This document shows, piece after piece, positions 34,127-48,900 of a DNA stretch of 64,000 nt (the first letter of the stretch is position 1; every line of letters begins with the position of its first letter). The stretch is from Urechis unicinctus. Lineage: Eukaryota > Annelida > Polychaeta > Xenopneusta > Urechidae. A program made the position numbers and the translations under genes. The notes beneath the pieces were generated by a model, which was given only the letters and a program-made list of their open reading frames with translations, made no database searches and was not told where the DNA came from. The stretch is taken from assembly GCA_034190875.2 (NCBI GenBank), contig CM067354.1, forward strand, positions 3,101,942-3,165,941, written 5' to 3'.

Positions 34127-36683
34127 ATTAGCCAAGCCAGTATAAACAATTCATTTAAAGACAAACAACGACGCACCACGCTGGCCACTCTTCTACGATC
34201 AAAATAATTACTGTTCGGTTTGATAACGCTTCTTAAGACGCATAGGGTTTAATCAACGCCATAATACTTTAACGAAGGTGAATGGAATTACGACCAGCTT
34301 CGCCTTCGCAAGGTCTAAGTCCATGTCGGTCGTATACCTTCTATAAAATAATACACAATATGTTCGAGGAGTTTAGGAATAATGATAACTAGAAGGCTGG
34401 CGTACATTGTGCACGGTCGATTGGAGCAACATTCTGAAATGTCTGTCTCGTGGTATAGCTTTTACCACGATCTAATAAACTTTTGGTCTACACTGTTGGC
34501 TAGAGAATGAAGCTCACAAATTTCAATTGGGTGAAATATAATATCGACACACTACCTATCAATTATGCATTTGTCATCTCATACACTATCTATCAATAAT
34601 GAATTAGACATTCAATGAACCAGCTTTGTATGCGGAATTTAATTATCCTTCTGGGTAGGGACCGCTTGCAGCACCTCACGCAGACTCAATTGTCTGATCT
34701 TGTGTTTGACCTTCTGATAAGGTCAAGTCTGTAGTTTAATATTTATTTGAAAACCTTAGTCTGGCGGGTCGGAATGACCATCCTTTCTATGTGATTTTTA
34801 GTCTGCTCCTGTAATGGAACTTCAGCGATCACGCTGTCGCGACTGTATTATCGGGTACATTATATCAGGTTCTATTACATGTGTGCTGACGAATTAATTT
34901 GAACGAAAATCTTGGGGTTTTGGGATCCAGGTGCTTGGTCGACACCATGGTAGCGTTTTTAGCTTTGTATAGCCATTAACCCTTTCCAGTCGCCTATCCC
35001 AAGCTAAGCCACGCGAAGCTGGCTCCATGAAGACGCCAGGGTTTTAAGGATTAACCATTTGCGACCTTTCTCAATGTGATGCGGGGGCGGAGGAGGCACT
35101 AAATTGCATTTAAGCTGTTTACAACTTAAAGGATGTTTCGTAGCAAGAGGTGGATTATGCGAAGCTTGTAGGAATTAGGCATAACTAAATGATTATCGCA
35201 GTGTGTTCTCTTGACATTTGGTGCAGACAGAAGAAAGTAAAATATGTCTACATACAAAAGTAACCCCTCCAAAAACTGTCGGCTTGCGTCTTTCCACACC
35301 ATCCGTGAGTTACCGACGCGATATCACTATTGGAAATAGCACAAGCCGTTGCGGTGTGGAATAGTAGTTCGGTGCACGATTTGTTAAATGACAAATTTAC
35401 ACGGGTAGACATAGGAATTGACTAGGACAACAGCTGGCAAAACCAGGTAAATATTGCAGTTTCTGTTTTTGCTCATGTATGATATAAATGGCAAATCTCA
35501 GGGAATTGAACCTTTAAGATATAAAAAAGACTAAGATCAGGGGATGATGAGGGCTAATAAAGTTCTACCCCACTGGGTCACCTGCTGCCTGAGTCTGTTA
35601 AGGGGCAGTAAAATCATTAGAAGCTTTCTGGTCTCAATGTTGTTCCATAACGTATATTATAATATCCAGAGTGTCAGTAAAAGGTGCGAATTCGTATTAA
35701 GAGAACAGCAGTGATGCACAACCGTTGGTTGCAGCTACACAGACGTTCGGTTTCAAGAGCTCTAGGTTCCCAGCGGCTGGGTCTAATATCGACCTCGGCA
35801 GTCGGGAAGTATTTCTATAGGAGCATGTGGTAAACTCATAGTCTAGCCCAACAGACCAACAGTAGATCGAATACTACTTTGAGGGAGCGCGAGCTAAAAG
35901 AGTTATCATAGTCATATACTCAGATGACAAGGTCGTAAAGCAATCAACAAATAATCTCCGCCATTAACGACCAACCATTTGGACAAACCGGTCCCGACTT
36001 AATGACATGCGGTTCAATGGGGGTCACACAGGTCAGTTGACCTTTGATGATGCTGAGTTGGCTGGGGTGCGCCTATGAAGCGGGTCATAAGAATGTGACG
36101 GAAACTGTAAGTGCCGTGATTTACTTAGTTACATCTTTTGATACGGCATGCTTACCGCAATCGGCGTTTAATGGTTATCATGTTTATTCGCTTCCTGGAT
36201 AACAGAGAAACACTTTAAGGCTTGCTGTTTGTAGTCTTATCACTTAATACGATCATTCTCCTTCAATGGTGATTGCATGTAACTTATTGGCCTCCTCTAT
36301 ATAGGTATGGGGACAAAATTTTCAAAATTATTGAATTATCAAAAAATTAGTATCACCATAAAGACCTTAAAAAAACATTTAATATGACACCAAAATTATG
36401 ACTCTGTGATGACTACAGACTGAGAAATTTAATTTTGAAGTCCCAAAATCGCCTTCGTTTTCCGCCAGCTATATAAAGGATTAACTGTTAGAACAATGTG
36501 ATCGAAATAGCGAATTGTTAAACCGCGATGGTTATGAATATTTGTGTGAAAATACGCAGCTTATATAAGGCTGGGGTGAACTCGTGATAAACTCGGGATG
36601 TACTCGGTGACCGAATCTGACACCAAACGTGGTTAACAGAATCTCTTTGATGCATTCATTGTGGGTGGTGACGTGTATCTTAC
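34127..36683. other. No gene recognised
   Basis: AT-rich sequence with no frame above about 60 codons of coding character and no recognised repeat. Nothing was seen that supports a feature. Confidence 0.4.
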
Positions 36684-36821
36684 CTACAGTTTCGAGCAGC
36701 TCACGCGACGGTCGCGTAACTGTCGCAGCTCAACATCTACTCCGTGAGCCCTAACTGCGGAAATCCCACGCGCCAGCGCAAGCGGCACATTGCCTTTGAA
36801 GTTTCTGGCCAGATCGCCGAC
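36684..36821 (-). CDS. Exon-like 46-codon segment, unrecognised
   Basis: On the minus strand a TTACAG acceptor precedes 138 bp with coding character: VGDLARNFKGNVPLALARG, ISAVRAHGVDVELRQLRD, then RRVSCSKL. An in-frame TAG falls exactly at a GTAG|GTAAGATA donor-like site, so the exon is either terminal or spliced in another frame. I do not recognise the family. It may belong with the 40.4 or 42.8 kb exons, but no phase link was found. Confidence 0.35.
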   Translation of the reverse strand, partial: VGDLARNFKGNVPLALARGISAVRAHGVDVELRQLRDRRVSCSKL

Positions 36822-36949
36822 CTGTAACTGATAATGTTTTAAATCTACAACCCCAGTTAGATAAATTAAGTACCATATGATATTAAGTTCAAGAATCGTA
36901 TATGTAATGCTGATAACGCCGTGTGAAGGCAAGCTATGCCTGCGCCTGC

Positions 36950-38140
36950 AGCGAAGTTCGGCTGCCACCCGATGATGGATTTTTGCCGATTTGTTGACAG
37001 GGTAACCCGAATTCCGCTTCCAATTTAACTATGTCGGACGCAACAGATCGCTGTCAAAATTGCTACAAATTGAGAAAAGATATCTATAATGACGTGTATC
37101 TTACCTTCAGTTTCGTATAAATTATATCAGATTGAAAAATTAATGAAAATCGACTCTGTTTGACCTCAAGCGATCAGCCGCGTTTGAGATCTTGAGTCGG
37201 CCGTGTGAAGGCAAGCTACACGGTCTCCCGGCGCGGATATGAGAAGTGCGATCATTTGAAAGTTTAAAAATCGACAAAAGAGTTTTAATCAATCTGAAAA
37301 TAAACTTGACCTAAGTGTTCCATTATACTTGAATTGCCCCGTATATAGATGGATGTTAGGGTTATATTGATAAATCAATCAAAGTCGACTTTGTTGGCCC
37401 CAAGCGATCAGCCGCGTATGGGTCACAAGCGCGGCCACCTGCAGCGAGGTTCGACTGCCGACCGTAATGATGGATTTTTGCCGATTTGTTGACAGGGTAA
37501 CCCGAATTCCGCTACCAATTTAACTATGTCGGACGCAACAGATCGCTGTCAAATTTGCTACAAATTGAGAAAAGATATCTATAATGACGTGTATCTTACC
37601 TTCAGTTTAGTATAAATTATATCAGATTGAAGAATTAATGAAAATCGACTCTGTTTGACCTCAAGCGATCAGCCGCGTTGGAGATCTTGAGTCGGCCGTG
37701 TGAAGGCAAGCCATACGGTATCCCGGCGCGGGCATGACAAAATCGATCATTAAAAGTTTAAAATTCGACAAAAGGGTGCCAATCGATTTGAAAATAAACT
37801 TGACCTAAGGGTTCCATTATACATGAAATGTCCCCGTATATAGATGGATGTTAGAGGTAGGATTGATACATGAATCAAAATCGACTTTGTTGGCCCCAAG
37901 CGATCAGCCGCGTATGCGTCACAAGCGCGGCTGCCTGCGGCGAAGTTCGGCTGCCACCCGATGATGGATTTTTGCCGATTTGTTGACAGGGTAACCCGAA
38001 TTCTGCTTCCAATTTAACTATGTCTGACGCAACAGATCGCCGTCAAATTTGCTACAAATTGAGAAAAGATATCTATAATGACGTGTATCATACCTTCAGT
38101 TTCGTACAAATTATATTTCAAGTGGTTTTGGTGCTTGGAA
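36950..38140. repeat. Two and a half ~495-bp tandem units
   Basis: The block TTTGTTGACAGGGTAACCCG recurs at about 36989, 37487 and 37979, along with GATATCTATAATGACGTGTA and AAGCGATCAGCCGCG. Each unit carries CTTACCTTCAG, the complement of a strong splice donor, similar to the one at 36684. Confidence 0.88.
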
Positions 38141-40388
38141 ATCGGACGAAATTCTTAACTCGGCTGTACATATAACAAATTGACCGAATTAAAAAATTCA
38201 AAAACGACTTGGTGGATACATCATCCCCGAGTATGGGGTCAACGGGATTCCTCAGAATTCCACTGCGCCAGTTAATGAGAGCGATTCTTGTGGGACGTGG
38301 AAATACCTAGCGGAATATTCCCGATCGCAGCGTCATGCGTCAGCGACGGGAAATGTCCGCCGCTTATCGGGAGATATACACATACCTACTCTATAAGCGA
38401 AACAAGTTGAGATCTTAGTCATTTGCGATTGGTGCACTAGTACTGTGTACCAGGGTCTAAGCCAGAGACGTCCACTGGACGGGTGATCGTCAACTTTGAC
38501 GTGCTGGAGTTTTTCGTACAAGGCCGTTCAACCGCCGACATGTCAGCACCTCCCATGCTAGGCAAGAAACTCCGGCTGGGACAGCGCCGGGCTATATACT
38601 ACTGTAGACATCAGATCATCAAAACACCAGGAGACGACTGCCTTGCCTACTTCCGCACCGGATACTGTTGGCTCGCGCATGAAGCTCAAATTTTGCAATT
38701 GTTAAAATATTTTATCGACGCGGAGTCTTTGACTATGCCTGCGCAAGTTAACTTAGCACAACATATTACAATCGCGATAAGGGCGCTGTGAAAAGAGGTA
38801 GCCGTGAAAAGAGGGTGCTGTGAAAAGAAAGCTCTGCGGTGTTAACTGTTCTCGCGTCGCGGAGCGTCTTGGCTTGGATCTTCGTGTATACACGCGCTGA
38901 TATGTCGTGTCGCGTATGGTCTGAGGGATTAGTGCGATTCCTGGCAGAAGCTAGTCTACATCCCTCGAAACTGGAGGTTTGCTTCTCTCCACCGCCTTGA
39001 GCGAGAGAGAGTTGCGCCAGTCGGGGTTTAAGGGCTCAAGATATGGGGGACCTAGACGAAGCAGATGTATCATTTACTTGCAATAAAATTTGGTTTGAAC
39101 AGAGTCTGATGTTACACGCACTGAATACGGCGGCTGGTTGTATTTACGGGATGGAGCCGTGGTTTCTATGGTTGTACGGAGGTGGCGTGGGGCGACAACG
39201 TCACGATAACTATACTACTCATCCTGACCCCGTCTTCTGGGGATGTTGGTGATGAAAAATCATTACAATAAAAACGCAAATATTTCTCAACTATATGTGC
39301 CAATTGATGTATTCTGTACAGGTCATATTGCTGCAGAGATTATCAAGGCTCCACTTTGTCACTACATCTTCCTTTGGAAAAGCAGTGAGAAAATGGCAAA
39401 GTTTTGAACTGCATTGGTGATAACTTACTCACAGAACAGCTGGTAAATAACCATAGTTCATGATTAGAGAAAAATGTTGCTTGGCAATGAGTGTACTTAT
39501 GAATTATCTCATACTGCGGACTGAACATGGCAATAACTATTTTCTATATGAGACCATATATTTTGGTAGTCTGCATCTAAATTATTGTTGTTTGTTTAAG
39601 GCTGATATTTCTGAAATGTCGTGACCCATGTTTGTTATATCTATGATGACCATGTGTACTTTCCAGCACAAGTGTAGTAGCCACGAGGATATATGGAATA
39701 TTTCAACACAGAATGAGTCTAGGTGTCTCGAAGATTCATTTCAGGTCGGTCCATGCACCTAGCATGTTATTGTTGGTTTGCTGTAGGTCACAAAATATAA
39801 TAGCCAAGTGTCCATCATTATGAGCTGAGTGTACACCCCTAATCTTTAGCAACATTCTACTTCTTTTTTTGTATTCTATAGCCATAAGTAATTATATTTT
39901 CTTTTGATGGTTAGGAAACACATGCAATGAATTCATTTCAATAATATATCTTATAAAAAAGGTTTTTGCATTGGGTAACATACCAGGTCAAAGCAACGAT
40001 TGTGCAATCAGATTATTTTGATCTCTGCTTTTCACCAGAGGTGACAATATACCTGCACCCAGGCTTCTATCAGACCCTCTATATTTATGTTTGTCTACCA
40101 ACAAAGTATTGATGGCACATAAATTATTATATTAAGCTAGGACTCCCAAATAACAATCGCATCGCTCATTATTGTGATGGAGTCAAGGAACAAGCCATGG
40201 ATTTTTCATCATAATTCATTTACTACACAAGTAATTACAAGAAGCATACAAATATTAACATTATTAGATAATAATAATAATTAAGTGTCATTTATAAAGC
40301 TCCTATTTCATGTATCTTGCCCACTAGGACTTCACACAGCTGCTTGAAAGTCCTGAAAGCTATCTGGAAGAGGTATGCTGCCCTTAAC
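38141..40388. other. No gene confirmed; CpG-bearing stretch 38240-39260
   Basis: A locally CpG-rich stretch (38240-39260) contains a plus-strand ATG frame at 39043 (69 codons, MGDLDEADVSFTCNKIW) after a possible 5' leader, and TGAAAAGAG repeats at about 38788-38830. Neither is enough to call a gene. 39260-40380 is AT-rich with no signal. Confidence 0.35.
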
Positions 40389-40567
40389 TTAAACAGGATT
40401 CAGTGTCTTATCAATGAGGGTATTTAATTCCACTGGTGGGGCAACAATACTGATGGCCCTGTCACTGACTGTATACAGGTTCGCTTGGGGCTCTTCAAGG
40501 AGATCTTCGTTGTTGACCATAGGAAGCAAGGTGACTGGTACATGTGCAGCAGCTGACCCTGCAAATG
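40389..40567 (-). CDS. Probable terminal exon of an unrecognised gene
   Basis: A minus-strand acceptor TCATTTGCAG precedes a coding-like run, SAAAHVPVTLLPMVNNEDLL then EEPQANLYTVSDRAISIV, ending LIDKTLNPV and TAA at 40389-40391. Entry is in phase 1. Composition and codon use look protein-coding, but no domain is recognised. An upstream exon at 42.8 kb leaves in phase 2, so at least one further exon would be needed to join them. Confidence 0.5.
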
Positions 40568-42805
40568 AGCGGGATGACAATGAAAAGTTATTAAGCTGTT
40601 TGCAAGAGCATAGGAGCAGTATAAGGTAATTATCATGTGTGATATGCAACAATAACAGTAAACAAGGTTTAAAATGCAGAGGAGTAGATGTAACAGCATT
40701 AAATTATCTCAAAATATGATTATCAGAACATATCCTGCAGTTTAACTTACATAATGATAACATTATGATCATAATGTATGTTAACCTCAATTATTGATGT
40801 TTACATTGCTTGGAATACTAGCCCCCCCCCCCCCCCCCCCCCCCCCCCCATTCCCTGCTTGTTTATTGTTTCCGGCTACAGCATAAAACAGGGACATTGT
40901 CCACAGGGACAGAAGTGTCTGACAAATGACCACAAGTGGACAGAATTTTCCCTTGCCTGGTGAAGATATTCTTTTGACCTTTTATTAATGCAAATAATTA
41001 TAACATTTGGACGGGGGTCAAAAACCTTACAGATCTAATTTGAAATTTGCAAGGAGATATTGTCATCGTTATTACTCTTTTGGGTTTATTTGGCATTGGT
41101 GATTCATATTATTTTTGTCAATAATAACACAGTGTCGAAAGCCATACAGGGATAATTATGTGTTTGCAAGTGACAATCAATCTAAGTGTGGTCCATGTGT
41201 AATTTGTGGCTGCTTGCTTGCTTTATAAGAAAAAGTGCCATCGAAAATTATGCCCCCTTGGGTTAACATGGTTAAAGTATTTCAATATTAATTCAGGGGT
41301 CAAAGGTTATGATTTTTAATTTGCCAGTAGCAATTGTCATAACAGTGGTCCTCATGTAATTTGGGTCTGCTAGCAAGCTTAATAACAAAACATGCAACCT
41401 AAAGTTTACAAACGGAAGTATGGATGTCAGAGCAAAGGTATATGGTAAGTTCTGCTGAAGAGCAGAACTTAAAAGGATTTGTTGCATGATACAACATGAT
41501 TGTGCCATTCATTTTCATTAGAGTGGTTGTATTTAGTGCATAATTTTTTGATAGTATTCTGGTTTTCATTTCAATATGTATTATGATACCATTGATCATA
41601 AGGTATGTGTCCCAAACAGTATCACATTATTGTTTCAATGAAGTTCACATTTGGTTTTGTGAACCAGCATTTGATGTTTACGATTTTTTCCCTGTGTTCT
41701 GTACAGTTGATGAAATGGAGAAAAGAGTATTTCAAGTTGACTGACCTGTCACCTCTGATTGTATAATGTGTGCTTCTTATTAATGGAGAGATTATCAACA
41801 AGTCTTCCAGTCTAATGACAGAATAACATTTATTTACATTGAATTTGGGACAAACTGATTAGATATGGTTCATTATAGGAGGTGGCTGACCACAAACATA
41901 TTAGCATACATATCACAATTTATATTGATACAGAAGAGGCATATATTGTTGTGTTGTTCTGGTCAGCGGGAGGCAATGACTACGCTGAATACTCATTACA
42001 TCAATGTTTGTTAAAATATAATAAAATGATGGTTTGCATAATCTTGGATTTATTTACAACTGATTTTTGGAGGTCAATATGAACCAATCACTAAATTGAG
42101 ATAGGTGTCAAAAATGGCATGGTTAACATCTGCAGGACATTGCATCTGGCATATTGAAATTGAGATGGGAGTCAATCATATTTGTAGCTATTGAAAGTAA
42201 TTTATATATTGTATGGTTGCACTGAGTACACTGGATATGTACTGCACAATCAAGATTATATTTTACCATCATATATGCTGCATTGTGGATTTATTCATTG
42301 GCATAAAGGATAAAGTATTACCTGATATTGGGCCATTAAGATCAGAATATTTAATTATAATAGAACTGTAACAGAAGTGTCATGGCCCTGCAGGGCCAAC
42401 CACAGTAATCCAGATGTGTCCATGGCAATACATACAGACCTGGACCTTAAAAAACAAACGGACCTGTAAACCAACATTACTGGTCCCTAAAAACCTACAA
42501 TTGGTCGTTATGATCTACTTATAGAAAATGGCCCAACGGCACTAAGTCCAAATTTATTTTCTTCAAAAGGGCAATGCTATCATGACAGCTAAAATCAGCT
42601 ATATTTATGGATCTAACATCGCTTTCAAGTAAGGCATGGCCCGAAATGATGAAATTGGCAACGTTCTCCGTTATGATAGACTGGAAATCATAATCTCAAT
42701 GGGATTTAACGGGGAAATTGGACGTCAAACATCGTATGGTGTGACCCTGCATCTGTTTAATTGGTTCACTTAGCCCGACAAACAATATAGACGGTTGGTA
42801 TTTAC
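40568..42805. other. Probable intron or intergenic stretch with poly(C) run
   Basis: A run of about 28 C at 40823-40850 is followed by AT-rich sequence. No exon was recognised. Confidence 0.45.
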
Positions 42806-42924
42806 CTTGATGAAGTGAATGCAGGGTGGTTCGAGCGAGCGAGGTTCACAGGTGGAGCGTCGTCGGCTCGCTTCACCACAAATATTCCGTTCTTGAACGG
42901 CGTAGATATCGTCAATCCGAACAT
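42806..42924 (-). CDS. Exon with possible start codon, unrecognised gene
   Basis: Minus strand: MFGLTISTPFKNGIFVVKRA then DDAPPVNLARSNHPAFTSS, ending TCATCAAG|GTAAATA in phase 2. The ATG could be the start, but a good acceptor (TTGCCCCAATAG) lies eight bases before it, so this may instead be an internal exon. The local GC and CpG content is higher than the flanks. No family is recognised. Confidence 0.45.
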
Positions 42925-45900
42925 TGAAAGAGCTATTGGGGCAAGAAAACAATCAGTCCTCAATATTTCGATGATTTGTCATGCAATATCCCACAAGAAC
43001 CACTGTATCCTCATTTAAAGAGCAACCTTTTTTACGCTTCTATAACGCAAAACAAAAATGGCGATTAAGAAAAATATCCGACACAAGATCTGTATTTGAG
43101 TGAAGTGGATTATAAATATCTTCAGATATATCGTTGAGATAAATACCAAGATATACAGGTTAGCATTTCCAGGATAAAAAGGAGCAATGCGACCAAATAA
43201 GCCGAATATGTACAGGAGAATATCATTTTATCATTAACTTTTTCGATTTCAAGAAGATATACGCTTGTCTGAAGAAGAAATCGGGATAAGAAGGCCGGTC
43301 GTCTTAAGTAGGCAATTTTCCGCGTTTAAGATATATCGTGAAACATTTTTCGGAGAATTTACAAGGAAAAATGACACTCATGCTTGGAAAACTCGGGTCA
43401 GTGCATTACAATAAGCCTCTATTAAGAACAAGACCCCATTTTTGAAAAAAAGGAGAAGTAATAACATCCAAAAAGCTGATTTTCATTAGGGCGACCGACA
43501 GCCGGTCGCCCTTATGTCCGAAGTGCCTGAAACCGCCGAGCAGAGTTTATATATGAGGCAGGCAATCTCTACTATTTCATATCATACAATCCTTGGCTAT
43601 ATACTATGATATCGTCTCTATATTTAAAACTCATTTAACCTACAGTGACCGTAACCTTCATGATACTGTGTTCTTTCACAGCCGAAAGAACACTGTAATT
43701 CAAGCATCAGAGTGAAGCTATCTGTTGGGTTATTTATCGCTGCCATTACATGTTTTAACGGTCGCATATGTTGACATAGGTAAACAGCTGATCGTCGCTT
43801 TCTCTGGTATGTTGGCAAGCGTGTGAAGCCGATTGCGAATACAACATCAGTCTTAGCATTCACGGTTAATTGAGTCGTTAATATGTCGTAAATAAACGTT
43901 GTAGTGCTAATGCCCAGTTGGCTGTTCCACCAACAATTAGCAAGATGGAAGAAAATATAATATCCGGTCAAGGTGGTTTTAAATTCTCAACCGCTTGCCT
44001 CGCATCACATTTCAGTTGAGCAGCGCGTCGCACTTTGCATGACTGATGACGTGATGTCAAACATTCGTTCAAATATTTAGTAAATATGAGTATGGCGCAA
44101 TCAAATCGGAATAAATTAGGCGACAATTGTCTTATCAACTCTTTAAAACTCCGCACTATTGCTTTATCGACGATGTCAGCCTATATTTGGAACACAACGG
44201 AGATGGGTAACATCTACGCTAATGAACCAGAGGAAAGGGAAGCATAATGCTAAATATAGCGAGTTGCCCTATGAAAGGACTATGTTCCCATTTACTTCAA
44301 AATGTATTCATTTGGGCATTACATCCTTGTTTTCTCACCGGGACACAATGAGCCTTAGGTAGAAGATTCAATGTGTGACGCAATACTGCATTGACAAATA
44401 GGAGAGGGCACTGGTTATTTCGACGAGCACATTAACAATCAATTCCAGCGTACAACTCCAGTAAGATGAACTGAGTGACAAATATTGGGTTGTGGACGTG
44501 GACACGCTACCAAATTCGATTTAAGCTACTTTCTGCTGACATACCAAATAAGTACGTAACACACCGCCCACAATACTCCTCGTTCGATGAGGCTCCCCGC
44601 AGTAAGCTTCTAAGCGCCTGTTAAATCTTGAGTGGCGCCATGCATTCTCGCTTCAAGAGCACATGGTTGAATAGTGTTATTTAATAGCCATAGTATATTG
44701 TCTTGATTCAGAATCGGCATTAGTCGAATGGATGCATCGTTTTCTTTTGATGACAGCACTAGATGATTAAGCGAAGCGTCTATTAAACGGGGCGATCGTT
44801 GTATGAAATATCCGCAGCTAATGATGTGAATCGAATCTAGTAGTAGTGCCACATGGTGAGCAAGCTCAATTGCTTTACAATGCATTTGACCCAGATCAGA
44901 TAAGTTTGATAAGAAATTAACATCAATTGCACATCATTCCAAGCAACCACTGAGAATCAGACAATAATAGCTATTATTCAGGTATGACTAAGCATATAAA
45001 ATGTGCGAATAGTACATGTTATATTCTCCTTTTCAAGCACAGAGCGAATTGCATCGTCTGAAAGTCCGGCCTGCTGAAAAAGCTCATCACATCAAATTAG
45101 AAATATAATTCACAACATCTCTCAAGTTGCATAGTCTGAAAGCTTGGGCAGCTGAAAGATTTTATCAAAGGCTCATCTGATCTAATGTTTTTGCATTGTA
45201 TGTTCTTTCCTAGATGGGGTGAGTTGCTGAAACGACGATAAAGGGTACAATGAGACCAAATCTATCACAGAATAATGTGAACGTTTGAATGCAGATAGTA
45301 TTTAATTTAACTGGAGATTGACATGAATAAAAGTATTACAATTCATGGTGTAGACCTGTTGGTATATCGACTCTCTTGTTCTGCTTATGATGATGGCACA
45401 CATTTAATCAACATTGCCATATAATGTGCAAATGTCGAGTGGGCAAAATTTCACAAAATGCTAGTATGTTTGTGGAGATAAATTACAGCTCTTGGCATTA
45501 AGCCTCGATTTTACTGGGCTCAAACTTGAAGCACATGGTTCAATTATCAATATATCATCTAAGACGGATAGATGCAGCTTGTTGCAAAAGCTTGGTTTAT
45601 GCCATACATGAAGTCATGATACTATAATATTATGTCACTGTTGAACGCTAACATACATATTACATTAGGCCGGTAGTTATGAGCTTGGTCATTGCGAATT
45701 CGCCCTAATCATACATCGGTCCTTCCCCTTCATCGCTTTTATTCGCCGTGTATTGCCTTACACTCGTTGTTGTTAAAATGCGCGCTAAATGTGCTCACAT
45801 CATTATGACTGTATTCATTTGTATTTTATAGTGGTAAAAACGCTGAGGTATTTATCCGATATTGGTCCATGATTTACTGGTCAATATTTGCGACACGTGA

Positions 45901-48900
45901 TATCGATATGAATTATGACATGCGATGCTCGTCTGCTGCTTCTCAACACAAAAGACTTTATGGCAATCGATTAAAACATGTATGGAGTCAATTAACCATA
46001 GCAAAAACAGACGCAATTAAGTATTTCAGAAGAAGGTAAATTGCTATCAGATGAAGGTACATCTGCTCTTGCAAGATTGGAAAATATCATGAGATTCATT
46101 TGATATGTTTTGATGGATCGATATGTATTCTAGGAAATGTAAGGTTCTAGGTTCAGGTGGTAGAGATTGCTAGTGTAGGTTATGCTTGTGCCGCTTCAGC
46201 CTATAATTACGCTTGGTCTGCTGATATAGAATAAACGGGTCTGCTGAAATAGCTAACCCCGTTTACTGAGAGCTGCATATAAACAATAAGGTGTTGAATC
46301 TCGTGTAAGTTTTTGATGGATATCTTAATTTGGAGTTTTCAGAAGTGTTAAGCGTGGTGTTCATCATCAAACAGTGACGAACCAGCGTGCGGGTAGCTGA
46401 TGAACACCACTAGTTAGATGCAGCTTGCCATGTCCGACTCCCCGATAACCTTTAGTATAAATTACATTTCCTTAGCACTGTTACTCAAATTAAGACAAGC
46501 TCTCTCTCCCACGACCCATAAATAGACGCAAAAACAGTAATATTTTATTTAAGCATGTGAAATGTAAAGAATTGCATTCTCGATTTTGACGATATCATAA
46601 CTGTTCCATTCGGTATCAGTCAGTGACTCTTCATTCCCCATTTGTGATATACGATTCAATGGAAAATGCAAAACGAAACTGATGTACTACAAGTTGAAGC
46701 CTGAGGAGGGCTCTGGCTTTATATACCTGCAATAGGGGCTTTTATCAGAGTGAATGAAACAAGTTGTGTTTCATTTGAAAGATATATTGTCAAAAGCCCA
46801 AATGCGTTAATACGGGGACATATCGAAACATTATGACAGCAATTGCTCTTAATTGGTAAACATAGCGTTGAAGAAGTACGATAACAATATATGCTACATG
46901 GGTACCAGAATACTTCGGGTAATTGAATGTCGATTTCTTGCAATATTCATGCGTTATGCATGCACCATGTAGCTAGTGCATTGAGTTGCAAAAAATCCAA
47001 TTACATCTGTGGTGTAAATGTCCTTCTCCATTATTGTCCATGCCCTTCATTTCATTGGCAACATCTAACAGTAGGCAATGATTGATATGTGGTAGCGAAG
47101 AAACATTCATTCCAAATAAATGCATTGCTGATTCATAAATGCTTACAGTTATTGGCTATCGGCAGAACGGTACATTACCTGACCACTAATTTGTTACATT
47201 CATCAACATTATTATCATAAAAGAAGTATTAGATAAAGTGCAACATCAACCCATCTAACCTACACAATGCTATGCAAGTATTCTTGAAATCGAACAAATG
47301 TCACCCCACCCCGCCCCCTCTCCCCTCTAACTGACCCCTTATGAAGTTACGACGTGTTTGAGCGTGGACTCCGATGCGACCCGCTTTCTTAAATGAGCTT
47401 TCACAACAACACTTTCATAACACGTCCTGTCTCATAGCGCCGCTTTGTATTTGCCAGGGTAAACTTAATCCGGATAGAGTAATGTTATTGGATTGCCACG
47501 TTCTGTTCTCCACCTGTTATCTTGGATGTAAACTTTGTATTCCTTTTGCTTCGAAATATTACAATGTTTCTGGCTGATTGTTATTGATGAGTGATCAATA
47601 TGTCCAATTCAGTTTTTCCGTCATAAACATCTACCATGCAATAGGTTGACAATATTGCCCTCTGCTGCTCACTCTGGCAAAATGGGTACACTAATCAGAG
47701 GTTTAAGAGCTTTACAGAATTATCAGCTTCTTAACGACGGCGTTAATAGAAAGAATAAATGAGTGTTGTGAGTGGTCGCATCAAATTGAATTAAATAATG
47801 ATTTCAAACATCAAGGAAATCCCCTCTCGTGTTAAATTTTAAGCAACTAATCATTGAACCGCGAACACATGGGCTCAAGTCAATGCCATCACTGTCGGGA
47901 AATGTGTTGAACTTCCTCCGATCTCGGTATGAGCGGGAACTAGCTGTTCCATGGTATCGATATGCGAGGAAATGATTAAAAGGATCCTAGTCGTAATACC
48001 CCCACAAGCATAGAGTACCGACATGATTGTGCAATCTACAATACATAACCAGGTCATATAAGTTGCATTCGCCGCACGCTTCTTGGCACTCCTTGCTACT
48101 TGAGTTTGCAAACTATGTGGTCTCACAGACTATTGTGGTGATCGATTGGTCCTGAGGTCTTTTGAACAGTTCGTGCACATTATCATGCCATGCTAATCAC
48201 GAATTTACCCACTTATTTACATATTCACAAAAGATGCTGTCAAGTACAATAATTACTGATTCATCATTTTCGTTTGGGTTGTTCATTAAGCCCTTATTGT
48301 TGTCAGCAAGACTGTCTAAACTTTTGTGTTAGATTTGTGGATGATTGATGTTGGGCTGTCATGATGAAGGGCCTCGACGAATGCAGTAACATATGGCTGA
48401 GTTTACAGTCGACATGATGGCGGCTTTATGTCACAACGAGAAAAACGACTGCCCCAATATGACCAATTACTCCTCCGAAATGAATACAGTATAAATGATG
48501 GAAGCAACACAACAGATGGACTATTTTAGGGAGCTTGGTTGTCATGGAATGAATTGCTTCATGACCGATGTGGGGTTTCTGTGGATAAAAGTGTTATTAA
48601 TTAAAGATGTGTATTGCCAATGTGATGTCAACCTGCCATCTTCGCATAGGCACGTGTATTGTTGTATACACTTTGGGAACGTTTGGTCTACATTAATGTG
48701 TAATTGATTTACAAATTGGTACATTAGCGTGGAACGTTGTTACATATTGTGAGGCAGCTATAAGTTTTATATCTTTAACCAAAGGGAAGCAATTATTGAT
48801 AAAACAAAATTCGATTTATGCTTTCCCAGGTATTGACAAGAATTGATTATAGATCGATTCTAGTCTGATGGGAGTAGTGTGACTCGCGCAGCATGCTCTA

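Noticed and set aside
47875-48126. Possible GPCR transmembrane fragment
   Set aside because: A basic stretch precedes a hydrophobic segment, but there is no NPxxY, DRY or CWxP-type motif and no neighbouring transmembrane exons in order.
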